A DNA stretch of 64,000 nucleotides from Pseudothermotoga thermarum DSM 5069 (GTDB lineage Bacteria > Thermotogota > Thermotogae > Thermotogales > DSM-5069). Made by a program: the position numbers and the translations under genes. The notes beneath the pieces were generated by a model. The model searched no databases and was not told the origin of the DNA. It saw nothing but the letters and a program-made list of their open reading frames with translations. The first letter of the stretch is position 1. The number at the start of each line of letters is the position of its first letter. Shown here one piece after another: positions 34,875-43,770 of this stretch. Location of the stretch: contig NC_015707.1 in NCBI RefSeq assembly GCF_000217815.1, positions 1,042,014 through 1,106,013 on the forward strand. Reading direction: 5' to 3'.

Positions 34875-35959
34875 GTGATTACTATGTTGAAGTAAGAAAC
34901 CTGACTAAAGAATTTAAAGAATTTGGATCTTCTGGAAAAGTAGTAGCTGTAAACAGTATCACTTTTGGTGTTAAGAAAGGACAAATGGTAACATTGCTTG
35001 GACCATCTGGATGTGGAAAAACGACTACTTTGCGTTTGATAGGTGGATTTGAAATACCAACAAGCGGTGAGATATTGATAGATGGTGTAGTGGTCAATGA
35101 TCTTCCTCCGAATAGAAGACCGACGGCAATGGTTTTCCAAAGCTATGCCCTTTTTCCCCATATGAATGTTTTTCAGAATGTCGCTTATGGTTTGAAGAAT
35201 AAACGCTTACCAAAGGAAAAGATAAGAGAAAAAGTTCTAAGCATGCTAGCCATAGTTGGATTAACTGGTCTTGAAAAAAGATACCCAAGCCAACTATCCG
35301 GAGGACAGCAACAAAGAGTCGCCTTGGCAAGAGCTTTAGTTGTTGAGCCAAAGGTTTTGCTGCTTGATGAACCTTTGTCAAACCTTGATGCAAAATTAAG
35401 AGAACAAATGAGGATAGAATTGAAAAAGATTCAAAAAGAGCTTGGTATAACAAGTATATATGTGACGCATGATCAATTGGAAGCCATGGTTTTGTCAGAT
35501 TATATCGTAGTTATGAAAGACGGGATAATAATGCAGCAGGACCCCCCAGACATAGTTTACAAATTCCCTGCCAACCGATTTGTCGCTAGTTTCATAGGTA
35601 AAGCCAGCTTCATAAAGGTGCTCGTTTTAAAATGCGAAAACAAATTTTGCAAAGTCAAATTGCCAAACGGAAAGATCGTGGAAGTTCCAATTCGAGTGGG
35701 AGCGCATTTTAAAGAAAATGAAGAAGTTTTTCTGATGATGAGGCCTGAAGGTGGAAAATTTGTTGATTCAGATAAAAGTATGCTTACAGGAGTTGTGATA
35801 ACAAGAATTTTCACTGGTTCAACAGCATACTTTGAAGTAAAAACAGATTATGGGATTTTGGCTGTGGAAATTCAAAATCCCAATCTTTCAAAACTTCCAG
35901 AAATCAACGAGAATGTTGGTATTACTTACGACAAAGAATCTATGACGGTGGTGAGGTGA
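34871..35959 (+). CDS. ABC importer ATPase, AfuC/PotA type with TOBE domain
   Basis: A 362-residue ATPase with Walker A GPSGCGKTT, signature LSGGQQQRVALARALV, Walker B LLLDEPLSNLD and H-loop YVTHDQLEA. Residues of about 245-362 form a TOBE-like regulatory domain. ATG 34871 follows GGGGGATAGGAG. It completes the AfuABC-type importer with the two genes before it. Confidence 0.9.
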   Translation: MSDYYVEVRNLTKEFKEFGSSGKVVAVNSITFGVKKGQMVTLLGPSGCGKTTTLRLIGGFEIPTSGEILIDGVVVNDLPPNRRPTAMVFQSYALFPHMNVFQNVAYGLKNKRLPKEKIREKVLSMLAIVGLTGLEKRYPSQLSGGQQQRVALARALVVEPKVLLLDEPLSNLDAKLREQMRIELKKIQKELGITSIYVTHDQLEAMVLSDYIVVMKDGIIMQQDPPDIVYKFPANRFVASFIGKASFIKVLVLKCENKFCKVKLPNGKIVEVPIRVGAHFKENEEVFLMMRPEGGKFVDSDKSMLTGVVITRIFTGSTAYFEVKTDYGILAVEIQNPNLSKLPEINENVGITYDKESMTVVR

Positions 35960-35960
35960 T

Positions 35961-36767
35961 TTGAGACTTTTGGTCTTTGATTTGGATGGAACGCTGTTGG
36001 AGGATGATCATAGCTTGTCGAAAGAAACTGTCCTGATGCTTGAAAAGTTAGTTGAAATGGGTTTTCTTTTCACAGTTGCAACTGGAAGATCTTTGAAAAA
36101 TTCATATGGTTATCTGGAAAGACTCCCTATAAATTTGCCTGTTATACTGTTCAACGGCGCAAGAATATACAATCTTGCTGAAAAAAGATATTTGTTTCAA
36201 GAAGTCTTGGAAAACAATGCTGTGGCGTATTTTCTTGAAATTTTCAAAGCTTGTACTTTCGATGTGGCTGTTTTCTTTTTCATTGGAGAAGATGTTTTTT
36301 CCTACAATCCGCTCTCTGCTGCGGCAAGCTATCTTTGGAGAGATTCTCTTACATATATATCTGTTAACGATTGCAAATTTGCTTTGCAAAAACCAATCAC
36401 CAAGATTGTAATTTCAGCAAGCAAAGATATTCTTGACAATTTTCAGTTGATTCTTAAGCAATCACTTGACAAACAGGTTCAAATTGTTCGCTCTGAAAAA
36501 GACATCATTGAAATACTTCCTTGTGGTGTCAACAAAGGAGCAGCACTCGAACGACTTTGTAAGATGTACAATATTGATTTTTCTGAGGTAGTTGCAGTTG
36601 GAGACAGCTGGAACGATGTGGAAATGCTCAAGATTGCTGGTTTTGGAATAGCGGTTGGCAATGCAACTGAAGTAATCAAACATGTAGCAAAATTATCAAT
36701 ACCGAAAAAAGGTTTTCAGCTTGTGAATCAATTGTACAAACTCATCAAGGAAGGTGAACTAAGATGA
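35961..36767 (+). CDS. HAD-family (Cof type) sugar-phosphatase-like protein
   Basis: A 268-residue Cof-type HAD phosphatase: motif I VFDLDGTLL, motif II VATGRSL, lysine region PCGVNKGAALERL and motif IV VAVGDSWNDVEMLKIAGFGIAVGNA. These enzymes remove phosphate from sugar phosphates and similar small molecules. TTG 35961 follows the ATPase stop by one base, and the stop overlaps iolO. Its place between an AfuABC-like importer and iolO suggests it dephosphorylates an imported phosphorylated compound. Confidence 0.82.
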   Translation: MRLLVFDLDGTLLEDDHSLSKETVLMLEKLVEMGFLFTVATGRSLKNSYGYLERLPINLPVILFNGARIYNLAEKRYLFQEVLENNAVAYFLEIFKACTFDVAVFFFIGEDVFSYNPLSAAASYLWRDSLTYISVNDCKFALQKPITKIVISASKDILDNFQLILKQSLDKQVQIVRSEKDIIEILPCGVNKGAALERLCKMYNIDFSEVVAVGDSWNDVEMLKIAGFGIAVGNATEVIKHVAKLSIPKKGFQLVNQLYKLIKEGELR

Positions 36768-37609
36768 AACTTTCACTTGTGATAAGCACTACCGACGCGG
36801 CTTTTAACTCTTTGGCTTTCAAGGGGGATCTTGTGAAAGGAATAGAGCTTGCCAAGAAAATTGGTTACGATGGCGTTGAAATAGCAATCAGAGATCCAAA
36901 GCTTGCAGATGTTAATCTCATTAAAAAGGTTGTTTTGGATTTCAAAATACAAGTGGTTGCCATAGGTACAGGTCAAGCGTATCTTGCTGAAGGATTGAAT
37001 CTGATCGATGAGGATGAAAACATCAGAAAGAAGGCTTTTGAAAGGCTGATTGATCACATAAACTTTGCTTCAATTTTTGGTGCAAAAGTCATCATTGGCT
37101 TTATTAGAGGCAAAAAGAAAAATAGAGATGAGAAACAAGTACAAAAACTTTTTATCGAACAAATCGCAAAACTGGCAGATTATGCTCAACTGTTGTCTGT
37201 GCAACTTGTAATTGAACCGCTGAACAGGTACGAAATAGATTTTCTCAACACTTTGGATGAAACTTACGAACTTGTCAAAGTTTTGAACCATGACAGTGTG
37301 GGGATTCTCGCCGACACGTTTCATATGAACATAGAAGAACCAAGGATCGAGGAAAGTTTAGAAAAAGTAAAGGACAAATTGTATCACTTTCATGTAGCTG
37401 ACAGCAATCGATGGGCTCCTGGTGCCGGGCACATTGATTTTGGTTCCATAATTAGAACTCTTCGAAAGATTGGCTACAACAGTTTTTTGTCTGTTGAGTG
37501 CTTACCATTACCAGGTGGAGCGGAAAAAGCTGCAAGACTGGCTTATGAAACGCTCAAGAACATTATTCTTGATTTTGAGAAGATTTCAAAAACACTTGAA
37601 CAAACTTAA
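36764..37609 (+). CDS. iolO: IolO-like 5-keto-L-gluconate epimerase
   Basis: A 281-residue xylose-isomerase-like TIM barrel. Metal and catalytic residues are in LVIEPLNRYEIDF, GILADTFHMNIEE, HFHVADSNRWAPGAGHIDF and FLSVECLPLPGG. The opening MKLSLVISTTDAAFNSLAFKG and these blocks closely follow T. maritima TM0416 (IolO), which turns 5-keto-L-gluconate into D-tagaturonate (recalled, not searched). ATG 36764 overlaps the HAD gene by 4 bases. Its product is the substrate of UxaE encoded across the divergent gap. Confidence 0.88.
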   Translation: MKLSLVISTTDAAFNSLAFKGDLVKGIELAKKIGYDGVEIAIRDPKLADVNLIKKVVLDFKIQVVAIGTGQAYLAEGLNLIDEDENIRKKAFERLIDHINFASIFGAKVIIGFIRGKKKNRDEKQVQKLFIEQIAKLADYAQLLSVQLVIEPLNRYEIDFLNTLDETYELVKVLNHDSVGILADTFHMNIEEPRIEESLEKVKDKLYHFHVADSNRWAPGAGHIDFGSIIRTLRKIGYNSFLSVECLPLPGGAEKAARLAYETLKNIILDFEKISKTLEQT

Positions 37610-37665
37610 AAACTATTTGGCATAGTGTCGCTAGGAACATCATTTTCCAAGGGGGAGGTGTGATT

Positions 37666-38820
37666 ATGAGAAAAGGTTTAATTCTTCTTGCAAGTTTGTT
37701 GCTGATAACCTTTGCTGCTTTAGCTCAAGAAGATGTTCCCATTAAGGTTACTTTGACAATGATGGTAGCTGGAGATCAAAACATGGTTGACTTCTTCGAG
37801 TACGAAGTTGGTCCAGAGTTTAGAAAACTGTATCCAAACGTGACCTTGAAAGTCATCGGTACTGGACCTGGCGATGCTGGTTCACAGCAGATAGTGCAGC
37901 AACTCAAACTTGAAAAAGAGTCTGGGAAAGACAAATGGTCAATTGATTTAGTCGTGATCCATGAAACTGGTGCCATTTGGGCTATTGAAGCTGGGTTGTT
38001 AAAACCGTACACTGAATTCTTAACGTACAGAAGATTATTAGTTCGAGGCACCGAAAAAATGGCTTTGGGAGTTAATGTGGAAGGGTATGTAGTACCAATG
38101 TTCCACAGCCAAGTTGTGCTTGCGTACAATCCGAAATTTGTAAAGGATCCACCTAAATCGTACGCTGAGTTGGTTGAGTGGGTGAAAAAGAATCCCGGCA
38201 AGTTTGGTTACAACGGCATCAAAGGTGGTATGTCTGGTGTTGGATTCGTCTTTGGATGGGTTTACTGGAAGTCTGGGTATATGGATATCTACACGAAGGG
38301 ACCATATGACAAAAAATACGAAGAAAACTGGCCACAAATTTTCGCCGAGCTTAAAGAATTCAATAAATACGTCACAATTACAGCTGGTAACGCCGGAACG
38401 TTGGATGCATTGAATCGTGGCGAGATCTGGATGGGGCCTGTTTGGGTTGACATGCTTTATACTTGGATGCGCGAAGGTAGAATGGATCCGAACATAAGAA
38501 TCGTCCTACTGGCTCCCGGAATGCCTGGTCAGCCAATGCATTTTGCAATACCAGCGAAAGCGGCAAATCCAGACTACGCCTTCAAGTTCATTGAATTCAT
38601 GCTGTCTCCAAAAGTTCAAGCTAAATACATAGTGGAGCGCTTCAACTGGTATCCAGCAATTGGAGACGATTACGTCGCACCCTATCTAAGTAAGGACGTG
38701 TTGGATCGCCTCTACAAGGACGTGAAACAAGCCGACCTTGTCAAGTATGGCAAACCTATGCCGCTTCTTGGGTACAAGCAGGATATGCAGGAAGCATACG
38801 AAAAATGGGTTGAAAAATAG
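37666..38820 (+). CDS. ABC importer binding protein, family 1
   Basis: About 384 residues with a signal peptide (GLILLASLLLITFAALAQ). A type 2 extracellular solute-binding protein with an acidic, aromatic-rich cleft (VFGWVYWKSGYMDIY, GEIWMGPVWVDMLYTW). Ligand unknown; aromatic residues fit a sugar-like ligand. ATG 37666 is 7 bases after GGAGG (GTG 37660 overlaps that site). It heads the third importer of the operon after a 56-base gap, the second longest in the run (66 bases precede the fused permease). Confidence 0.78.
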   Translation: MRKGLILLASLLLITFAALAQEDVPIKVTLTMMVAGDQNMVDFFEYEVGPEFRKLYPNVTLKVIGTGPGDAGSQQIVQQLKLEKESGKDKWSIDLVVIHETGAIWAIEAGLLKPYTEFLTYRRLLVRGTEKMALGVNVEGYVVPMFHSQVVLAYNPKFVKDPPKSYAELVEWVKKNPGKFGYNGIKGGMSGVGFVFGWVYWKSGYMDIYTKGPYDKKYEENWPQIFAELKEFNKYVTITAGNAGTLDALNRGEIWMGPVWVDMLYTWMREGRMDPNIRIVLLAPGMPGQPMHFAIPAKAANPDYAFKFIEFMLSPKVQAKYIVERFNWYPAIGDDYVAPYLSKDVLDRLYKDVKQADLVKYGKPMPLLGYKQDMQEAYEKWVEK

Positions 38821-38828
38821 TTCTAAAT

Positions 38829-38849
38829 AGCAGGGGCCTTGCCCCTGCT
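38829..38849 (+). terminator. Stem-loop after the third binding-protein gene
   Basis: AGCAGGGGC (38829-38837), loop CTT, GCCCCTGCT (38841-38849): a perfect 9-bp stem starting 9 bases after the stop. A short T-poor tail follows, so readthrough to the permeases is expected. Confidence 0.7.
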
Positions 38850-38877
38850 TAATTTATGCCGCTTTGAGGTGGTGAAT

Positions 38878-39711
38878 ATGAAACACAAACGCTTCCGTGA
38901 AGCTTTCTTTGGTTTTTTGCTGATCCTCCCATCTTTGACTATTCTTGCTTTTTTGTATTTTTATCCTCTAGTAACATCTATTTGGACCAGTTTCATTGCC
39001 AACAACAAGATCAGCTTGTTGAACTACAAAAAAGTTGTAGAATTGTATCTTCGCGATGTGATTTACTCTGTTGGAATTACTGTGGCGACTGTCTTAATTG
39101 TTTCTATGCTGAGTATAGCAATAGCCGGATACCTGCGTTTTAGACAATGGAAATTTCTTGATATAATGTATAGACTTCCACTGTTCATTCCATTTCTCAT
39201 CGTTGGGCATGCAATGAGAATTTTCCTTGCGCCACATGGAACGTTGAACAATTTTTTGACACGCTTAATAGGTGTCAAAGAACTACCCGGCTTGTCAAGA
39301 TCTTGGATTGGACTTCTGTGGGCTTTTATATGGGTGATGACACCATATGCAGCAATAGTCGTTGTCGGGGCATTTAGGGCACTCGATAATTCTTACATAG
39401 AAGCTGCCCAAAGTCTTGGGGCATCAAAACTCAAGGTCTTGTTTACAATCATTATTCCAATGTGCAGATCGTCAATAGTGGTTACAATGATTCTAACATT
39501 TGTTAGAACCATCAGCAGCTTAACAATACCAGCACTTGTTGGGCCAAATTCTCCTGCGATGATAACGATAGATATGATGTTCAGGATTAATTTCTTCAAC
39601 GATTGGGGAGTTGCCAACGCATTGGGAGTAGTCTCTTATCTAATTGTTGTAATTCTTGCTGTTTACTATCTTAAATTTATGTCCGCTGAAAGAGGAGGTA
39701 TAAAGGGATGA
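38878..39711 (+). CDS. ABC importer permease (MetI/MalF-like)
   Basis: About 277 residues, six membrane helices, with the EAA loop EAAQSLGASKLKVLFTIIIPMCRSS. ATG 38878 lies after GAGGTGGTGAAT and gives a start with positive residues (MKHKRFREAF) before the first helix; the in-frame upstream ATG would begin inside the hairpin region. It overlaps the next permease by 4 bases. Confidence 0.86.
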   Translation: MKHKRFREAFFGFLLILPSLTILAFLYFYPLVTSIWTSFIANNKISLLNYKKVVELYLRDVIYSVGITVATVLIVSMLSIAIAGYLRFRQWKFLDIMYRLPLFIPFLIVGHAMRIFLAPHGTLNNFLTRLIGVKELPGLSRSWIGLLWAFIWVMTPYAAIVVVGAFRALDNSYIEAAQSLGASKLKVLFTIIIPMCRSSIVVTMILTFVRTISSLTIPALVGPNSPAMITIDMMFRINFFNDWGVANALGVVSYLIVVILAVYYLKFMSAERGGIKG

Positions 39712-40517
39712 AAAGAATATCGATATTTTCGTTAACGATAAAGGCGGCAGTAATTGCGTTGATCTTGGGTATTATGATTGGACCGTTGGTTGGAATAGTT
39801 ATCTGGAGTTTTGCCAAAACTTGGTACTGGCCAAGTCCGTTACCTCAAGAATACACCCTTCGGTACTGGAGGGATGTCTTCACACAAGGAAGAGTGCTGA
39901 ACTCGCTTCGCTTAAGTTTGATTATTGCCCTAGTAACGGTTGGTCTTTCGATCTTGGTTTCGATACCTGCAGCGTACGCCTTTGCTCGCTACAAAATACC
40001 TTTTGAACGACTTTTGTTACTGTTGTTTTTGATGCCACAAGCATTTCCACAACTACCAGTCTTCATAAATCTTGCGAAGATTTTCTCAAGAATTGGTTTG
40101 AGGGGAAATGTTTGGGGTATAATTCTTGCACACACCATGGCTTCAATGGTTTTCGCAATATGGATAATAACTGCAACGTTCAAATCAATTCCGGTGGAGC
40201 TTGAGCAAGCGGCACAAAACCTTGGAGCAAATAAGTTTGTAACATTTAGGACCATCACACTTCCTCTTGCACTTCCTGGGATAATTGCAAGTTCAATATA
40301 TGTTTTCCTTTGGTCAATGGGTGAATTCAACGCCGCGTTTTTCATAGGCGCGCCTTTCATACAAACCGCGCCGGTTTTAATGTACACAGCAAGTATGGGA
40401 TACAACATGCAAATAGCAAGTGTGATCGCGCTCGTTTTGACGATACCTTCCTTGGTGTTCATGATTCTTATCGAGAAATTCTTAAAAGCCGAATATCTCG
40501 CTGGCTTGGGAGGATGA
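39708..40517 (+). CDS. ABC importer permease (MalG-like)
   Basis: A 269-residue permease with six predicted helices and the EAA loop ELEQAAQNLGANKFVTFRTITLPLALPG. Partner of the preceding permease. ATG 39708 overlaps the previous stop; its own stop overlaps the ATPase ATG. A tight cluster suggests one complex. Confidence 0.88.
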   Translation: MKRISIFSLTIKAAVIALILGIMIGPLVGIVIWSFAKTWYWPSPLPQEYTLRYWRDVFTQGRVLNSLRLSLIIALVTVGLSILVSIPAAYAFARYKIPFERLLLLLFLMPQAFPQLPVFINLAKIFSRIGLRGNVWGIILAHTMASMVFAIWIITATFKSIPVELEQAAQNLGANKFVTFRTITLPLALPGIIASSIYVFLWSMGEFNAAFFIGAPFIQTAPVLMYTASMGYNMQIASVIALVLTIPSLVFMILIEKFLKAEYLAGLGG

Positions 40518-41563
40518 GAACAATGGAAGTTGTTAAAGTTCAAGGTCTCAAGAAATATTACGGAGAGGTCAAAGCCTTGGATGATGTGACTTTCTCTATA
40601 TTTGAATCGGAAATACTGGCTGTCATCGGTCCAAGTGGATCTGGCAAGACAACTCTATTAAGGGCAATAGCTGGTTTTGTGAACTTAGATTCTGGTAGGA
40701 TAATCATAAACTCACGCGATGTGACCAATGTTCCTCCGGAAAAACGAAATGTATCTATGTTCTTCCAAAATTACGCACTTTGGCCACACATGACTGTTTA
40801 TGAAAACGTGGCATACGGTTTGAAAATTCGAAAAATGAGCAAAACAGAGATCAGAGAAAGGGTAGAATGGGCGTTGAACTTTCTGGAGATAAGCCATCTT
40901 GCCAATAGAAAACCATCCCAATTATCGGGTGGCCAGCAACAACGAGTTGCGCTGGCAAGAGCTATTGTGGTTAAACCGGATGTTTTGCTCCTTGATGAGC
41001 CGTTGTCCAACCTTGATGCCAAGATAAGGACTAGGATAAGATCTGAACTGCGCGAACTGTTGAAGAAGTTAAATATACCCACTCTCTATGTCACGCATGA
41101 TCAAGAAGAAGCCCTCAGCATAGCGGATCGAATAGCTGTGATGAATCATGGGAAAATCTTGCAGCTTGGTACACCACAGGAAATATACAAAAACCCCGTT
41201 GACGTTTTTGTCGCCGACTTTGTTGGAGCAAATAGTTTGATTCGAATTAAAACTAAATCCGGTGAGCAAATCAAAGTTGGAAACAAAATTTTTGTTGCGA
41301 AAGATGATTTTTTAACTCTCGTCATAAGAGTGGACGAAGCTGATTTGCTGTCAGCAAAACAATTGACCGCTGAAAACGTACCTGAGCAAAATCTCATACT
41401 AAAAGCAGTTGTTGTTGACAAGCTTTTTTTAGGATCAAAATACAAATATAAATTGAAAATTGATGAAATAGAAGAATATGTATATTTAAACAGCAACAAG
41501 ATTTATGCAAATGGTGACAAAGTGATCATAGCCATACCAGCAGGAAGCTATTTTGTGTTTTAA
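40514..41563 (+). CDS. ABC importer ATPase with TOBE-like domain
   Basis: A 349-residue ATPase: Walker A GPSGSGKTT, signature LSGGQQQRVALARAIV, Walker B LLLDEPLSNLD, H-loop YVTHDQEEA, and a C-terminal TOBE-like domain (about 240-349). ATG 40514 overlaps the permease stop; ATG 40523 has better spacing from GGGAGG and may be the true start. Last gene of the iol operon. It could in principle also energise the arabinose importer, which has no ATPase of its own; that is speculation. Confidence 0.88.
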   Translation: MRTMEVVKVQGLKKYYGEVKALDDVTFSIFESEILAVIGPSGSGKTTLLRAIAGFVNLDSGRIIINSRDVTNVPPEKRNVSMFFQNYALWPHMTVYENVAYGLKIRKMSKTEIRERVEWALNFLEISHLANRKPSQLSGGQQQRVALARAIVVKPDVLLLDEPLSNLDAKIRTRIRSELRELLKKLNIPTLYVTHDQEEALSIADRIAVMNHGKILQLGTPQEIYKNPVDVFVADFVGANSLIRIKTKSGEQIKVGNKIFVAKDDFLTLVIRVDEADLLSAKQLTAENVPEQNLILKAVVVDKLFLGSKYKYKLKIDEIEEYVYLNSNKIYANGDKVIIAIPAGSYFVF

Positions 41564-41567
41564 ATTC

Positions 41568-41600
41568 GTCAAATGTTCAAGATGCTTGGCATCATTTGAC
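41568..41600. terminator. Nested inverted repeat between convergent genes
   Basis: Outer arms GTCAAATG (41568-41575) and CATTTGAC (41593-41600), and inner arms GATGC and GCATC (41581-41585, 41589-41593). It lies between the end of the iol operon and the end of the MFS gene, overlapping the latter's stop. There is no U-run, so it is a weak terminator at best. Confidence 0.4.
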
Positions 41601-42854
41601 TGCTTCGCCTTTCTTGACAAAGCTCATTGTGATGGCTGAAAGTATCACAAAGCCTATTGAAAAAGGTATCAGTGAGGCATAACCAGCTGTATCTATGAAA
41701 ACACCTGCCAAAGGTGGAGCAAAGATGTTTGCTGCCATTGAAAAGAAGTAATACAAACCGGTGTACCCTCCAACTTTTTCCTGAGTGGTCATATCCACGA
41801 CCATCGGCAAAGAATTAACGTTTACCAAAGCCCATCCAGCACCACTGATTGCGAAAAGAACAAAAAGCTGCGTCAAAACGTTCTTGCCCGCCGAAAGTCC
41901 AGCAACGACAACGACTATTAGTAAACAAGTTATTAAAACGGAAAGACCAAGCAAAATCGTTCGTTTTCTTCCAAGCTTTGAACCCACCAAACCTGCCGGA
42001 ATTGCAGCAAGCATAAAAGTCAAAGAGAACACACCAAGAACAAGTGCTCCAGTGCTCTCAGATATGCCAAGGTAAAATTTCGCATAACTTGTGAAGAACG
42101 TTTCCAACGCGTTGAAACCTATGAACCAGAAAAGTATGGAAAGAAGCATGAACAAAAGACTTCTTTCCTTAGATTTAAAGGTATCCTTGAGATTGCTCAA
42201 AAGTTCTTGATTTCCTTTCTTTACAGTTTCAAAGACGCTGAGATTTACCTTAGATTTCACCGTATATTCTTCAGGTTCTTTGATGAAAAAAACGATGAGA
42301 ATATTCGCCCCAAGCATCATCAAAGCGCCAACGAAAAACGGATAAGCATAATTTGCATCATACAAAGGTTTGCCGGCAAAATAGGCGAGCAACGCTCCAA
42401 GACCACCCATGAAGTTGATAATTCCGTTAGCCTGGCTTCTAAACCTTGATGGCGTTATATCGGGCATCAGCGCAATTACAGGTGAACGAAACAGCGCCAT
42501 GGCAAAGTTCATGATTATTATCACAAGCATCATCAACGGTAAAGAGCCAATGCTTCTTGCCATTGGAATCAGCATGAAAAAGATTGCGGCTATCGGTGCT
42601 CCACCCAGTATGTACGGTTTTCTTCTTCCAAGTTTGGTTCTTGTTTGATCACTCAACGTTCCTATATATGGCAACATGAAGATCGCAAAGATGTTGTCGA
42701 TGGTCATTATCGCGCCTATGACGAAGGAACTGAGGGCGAAATCTTTAAGGAAAATCGGAACATAGGCGTTGTACAGAGGCCAAAGCACACTGATGCCAAA
42801 AAATCCAAAACCAAGGAGAAAAATCTTGGAATAACTGAACCTTTCCATGTTCAC
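41592..42854 (-). CDS. MFS sugar transporter, GPH/sucrose-porter-like
   Basis: A 420-residue transporter with about 12 hydrophobic helices. The loop between helices 2 and 3, GTLSDQTRTKLGRRKPYILGGAP, is typical of the glycoside-pentoside-hexuronide and sucrose-type MFS porters, so a sugar or glycoside substrate is likely. GTG 42854 is 6 bases after GGGGG; ATG 42848 is the alternative. It starts 22 bases after the HTH gene and probably shares its transcript. Confidence 0.82.
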   Translation of the reverse strand: MNMERFSYSKIFLLGFGFFGISVLWPLYNAYVPIFLKDFALSSFVIGAIMTIDNIFAIFMLPYIGTLSDQTRTKLGRRKPYILGGAPIAAIFFMLIPMARSIGSLPLMMLVIIIMNFAMALFRSPVIALMPDITPSRFRSQANGIINFMGGLGALLAYFAGKPLYDANYAYPFFVGALMMLGANILIVFFIKEPEEYTVKSKVNLSVFETVKKGNQELLSNLKDTFKSKERSLLFMLLSILFWFIGFNALETFFTSYAKFYLGISESTGALVLGVFSLTFMLAAIPAGLVGSKLGRKRTILLGLSVLITCLLIVVVVAGLSAGKNVLTQLFVLFAISGAGWALVNVNSLPMVVDMTTQEKVGGYTGLYYFFSMAANIFAPPLAGVFIDTAGYASLIPFSIGFVILSAITMSFVKKGEAVK

Positions 42855-42876
42855 ACTTATCCCCCTTTCTTAAAGT

Positions 42877-43770
42877 TTATACCTCCACCATGTGTTTTAG
42901 AATTCTATTCAACTTTCTTCTTATCCTACCATCTTCCTCGCACCAGTAAGCTGCACACAAGGCCTGTGGTTTTAGCGAATACTCGACCGAAAACGCTTTT
43001 AACACTTCTGAATCTTGCAATGCGATTGAAAACCGAGTATTTTCATATTTCGCGTAGTTTCTCAAAAATTTGTTCAACAGTTTTCTATCTTTTTCTTCAA
43101 GTTCCATATACCTTTGCAAAAATTTCTCGAATTTATCTTTACTCATCCTCTCAAAAACATTCTTTACCAGATTTTTCCTTGCCTCAATATATGGGTGAGC
43201 TTCAAATGCGTCACAAATAAATCTTATAAGCAATAGATTGGTACCATCAGCTTTTTGAAAATCCTTATTCATAACTGTCAGTAAATTGATTCCTTTTGTG
43301 CCTTCAAGTTGTGCAGAATATGTTGCCAATAGAAGCTTCTTTCTTTCGACTGAATCCATATTGTGAAGATATTCAAAGGTTTCTCGAAAAAGCCCATCGA
43401 TTTGCGACTTTATCTTTTCGCACAAGAATGGCTTGAAGGTAAGAATAGTTTCCTTATTAACATATGGAAGGATTTTGAATATTGTCCCACCTTTTATGCT
43501 TTTAAACTTTCCATTCAAAAGCTTAGAAAGATTTGAACGACTGATGCCCGTTCTTCTTGAAAGTTCTGAGATATTGCTGCAAAGTGATCTAATGCAATTT
43601 CTCAGCTCTAAAGTATTTTCATACATAGAAGTCGATAGGTCAAGTTGCGAAAAAAGCGCAAGTTTTTCCTGTGCTTCCAATGTCTTCTGTACTTTCTTGC
43701 CCTTAGAAAGCATTATCTCGACAGTCTGATACATTCGATAGAAATCCCCAATCTGTTCGTACAGTGTCAT
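42877..43770 (-). CDS. HTH protein of unknown function
   Basis: About 297 residues. An XRE-like helix-turn-helix is visible at about residues 65-95: NISELSRRTGISRSNLSKLLNGKFKSI. The rest is helical, with no enzyme motif, and might form a ligand- or partner-binding domain. The start is unsure: ATG 43770 lies deep in the previous gene, while ATG 43734 has GGGG 9 bases upstream. It is flanked by a TPR-like gene and an MFS gene on the same strand, so it may regulate them or the divergent exporter. Confidence 0.6.
   Translation of the reverse strand: MTLYEQIGDFYRMYQTVEIMLSKGKKVQKTLEAQEKLALFSQLDLSTSMYENTLELRNCIRSLCSNISELSRRTGISRSNLSKLLNGKFKSIKGGTIFKILPYVNKETILTFKPFLCEKIKSQIDGLFRETFEYLHNMDSVERKKLLLATYSAQLEGTKGINLLTVMNKDFQKADGTNLLLIRFICDAFEAHPYIEARKNLVKNVFERMSKDKFEKFLQRYMELEEKDRKLLNKFLRNYAKYENTRFSIALQDSEVLKAFSVEYSLKPQALCAAYWCEEDGRIRRKLNRILKHMVEV

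Noticed and set aside
32145-35959. Iron(III) importer FbpABC
   Set aside because: Family label fits only by general similarity; no clear iron-binding tyrosines, and neighbours are inositol and phosphatase genes. Kept open as an alternative.
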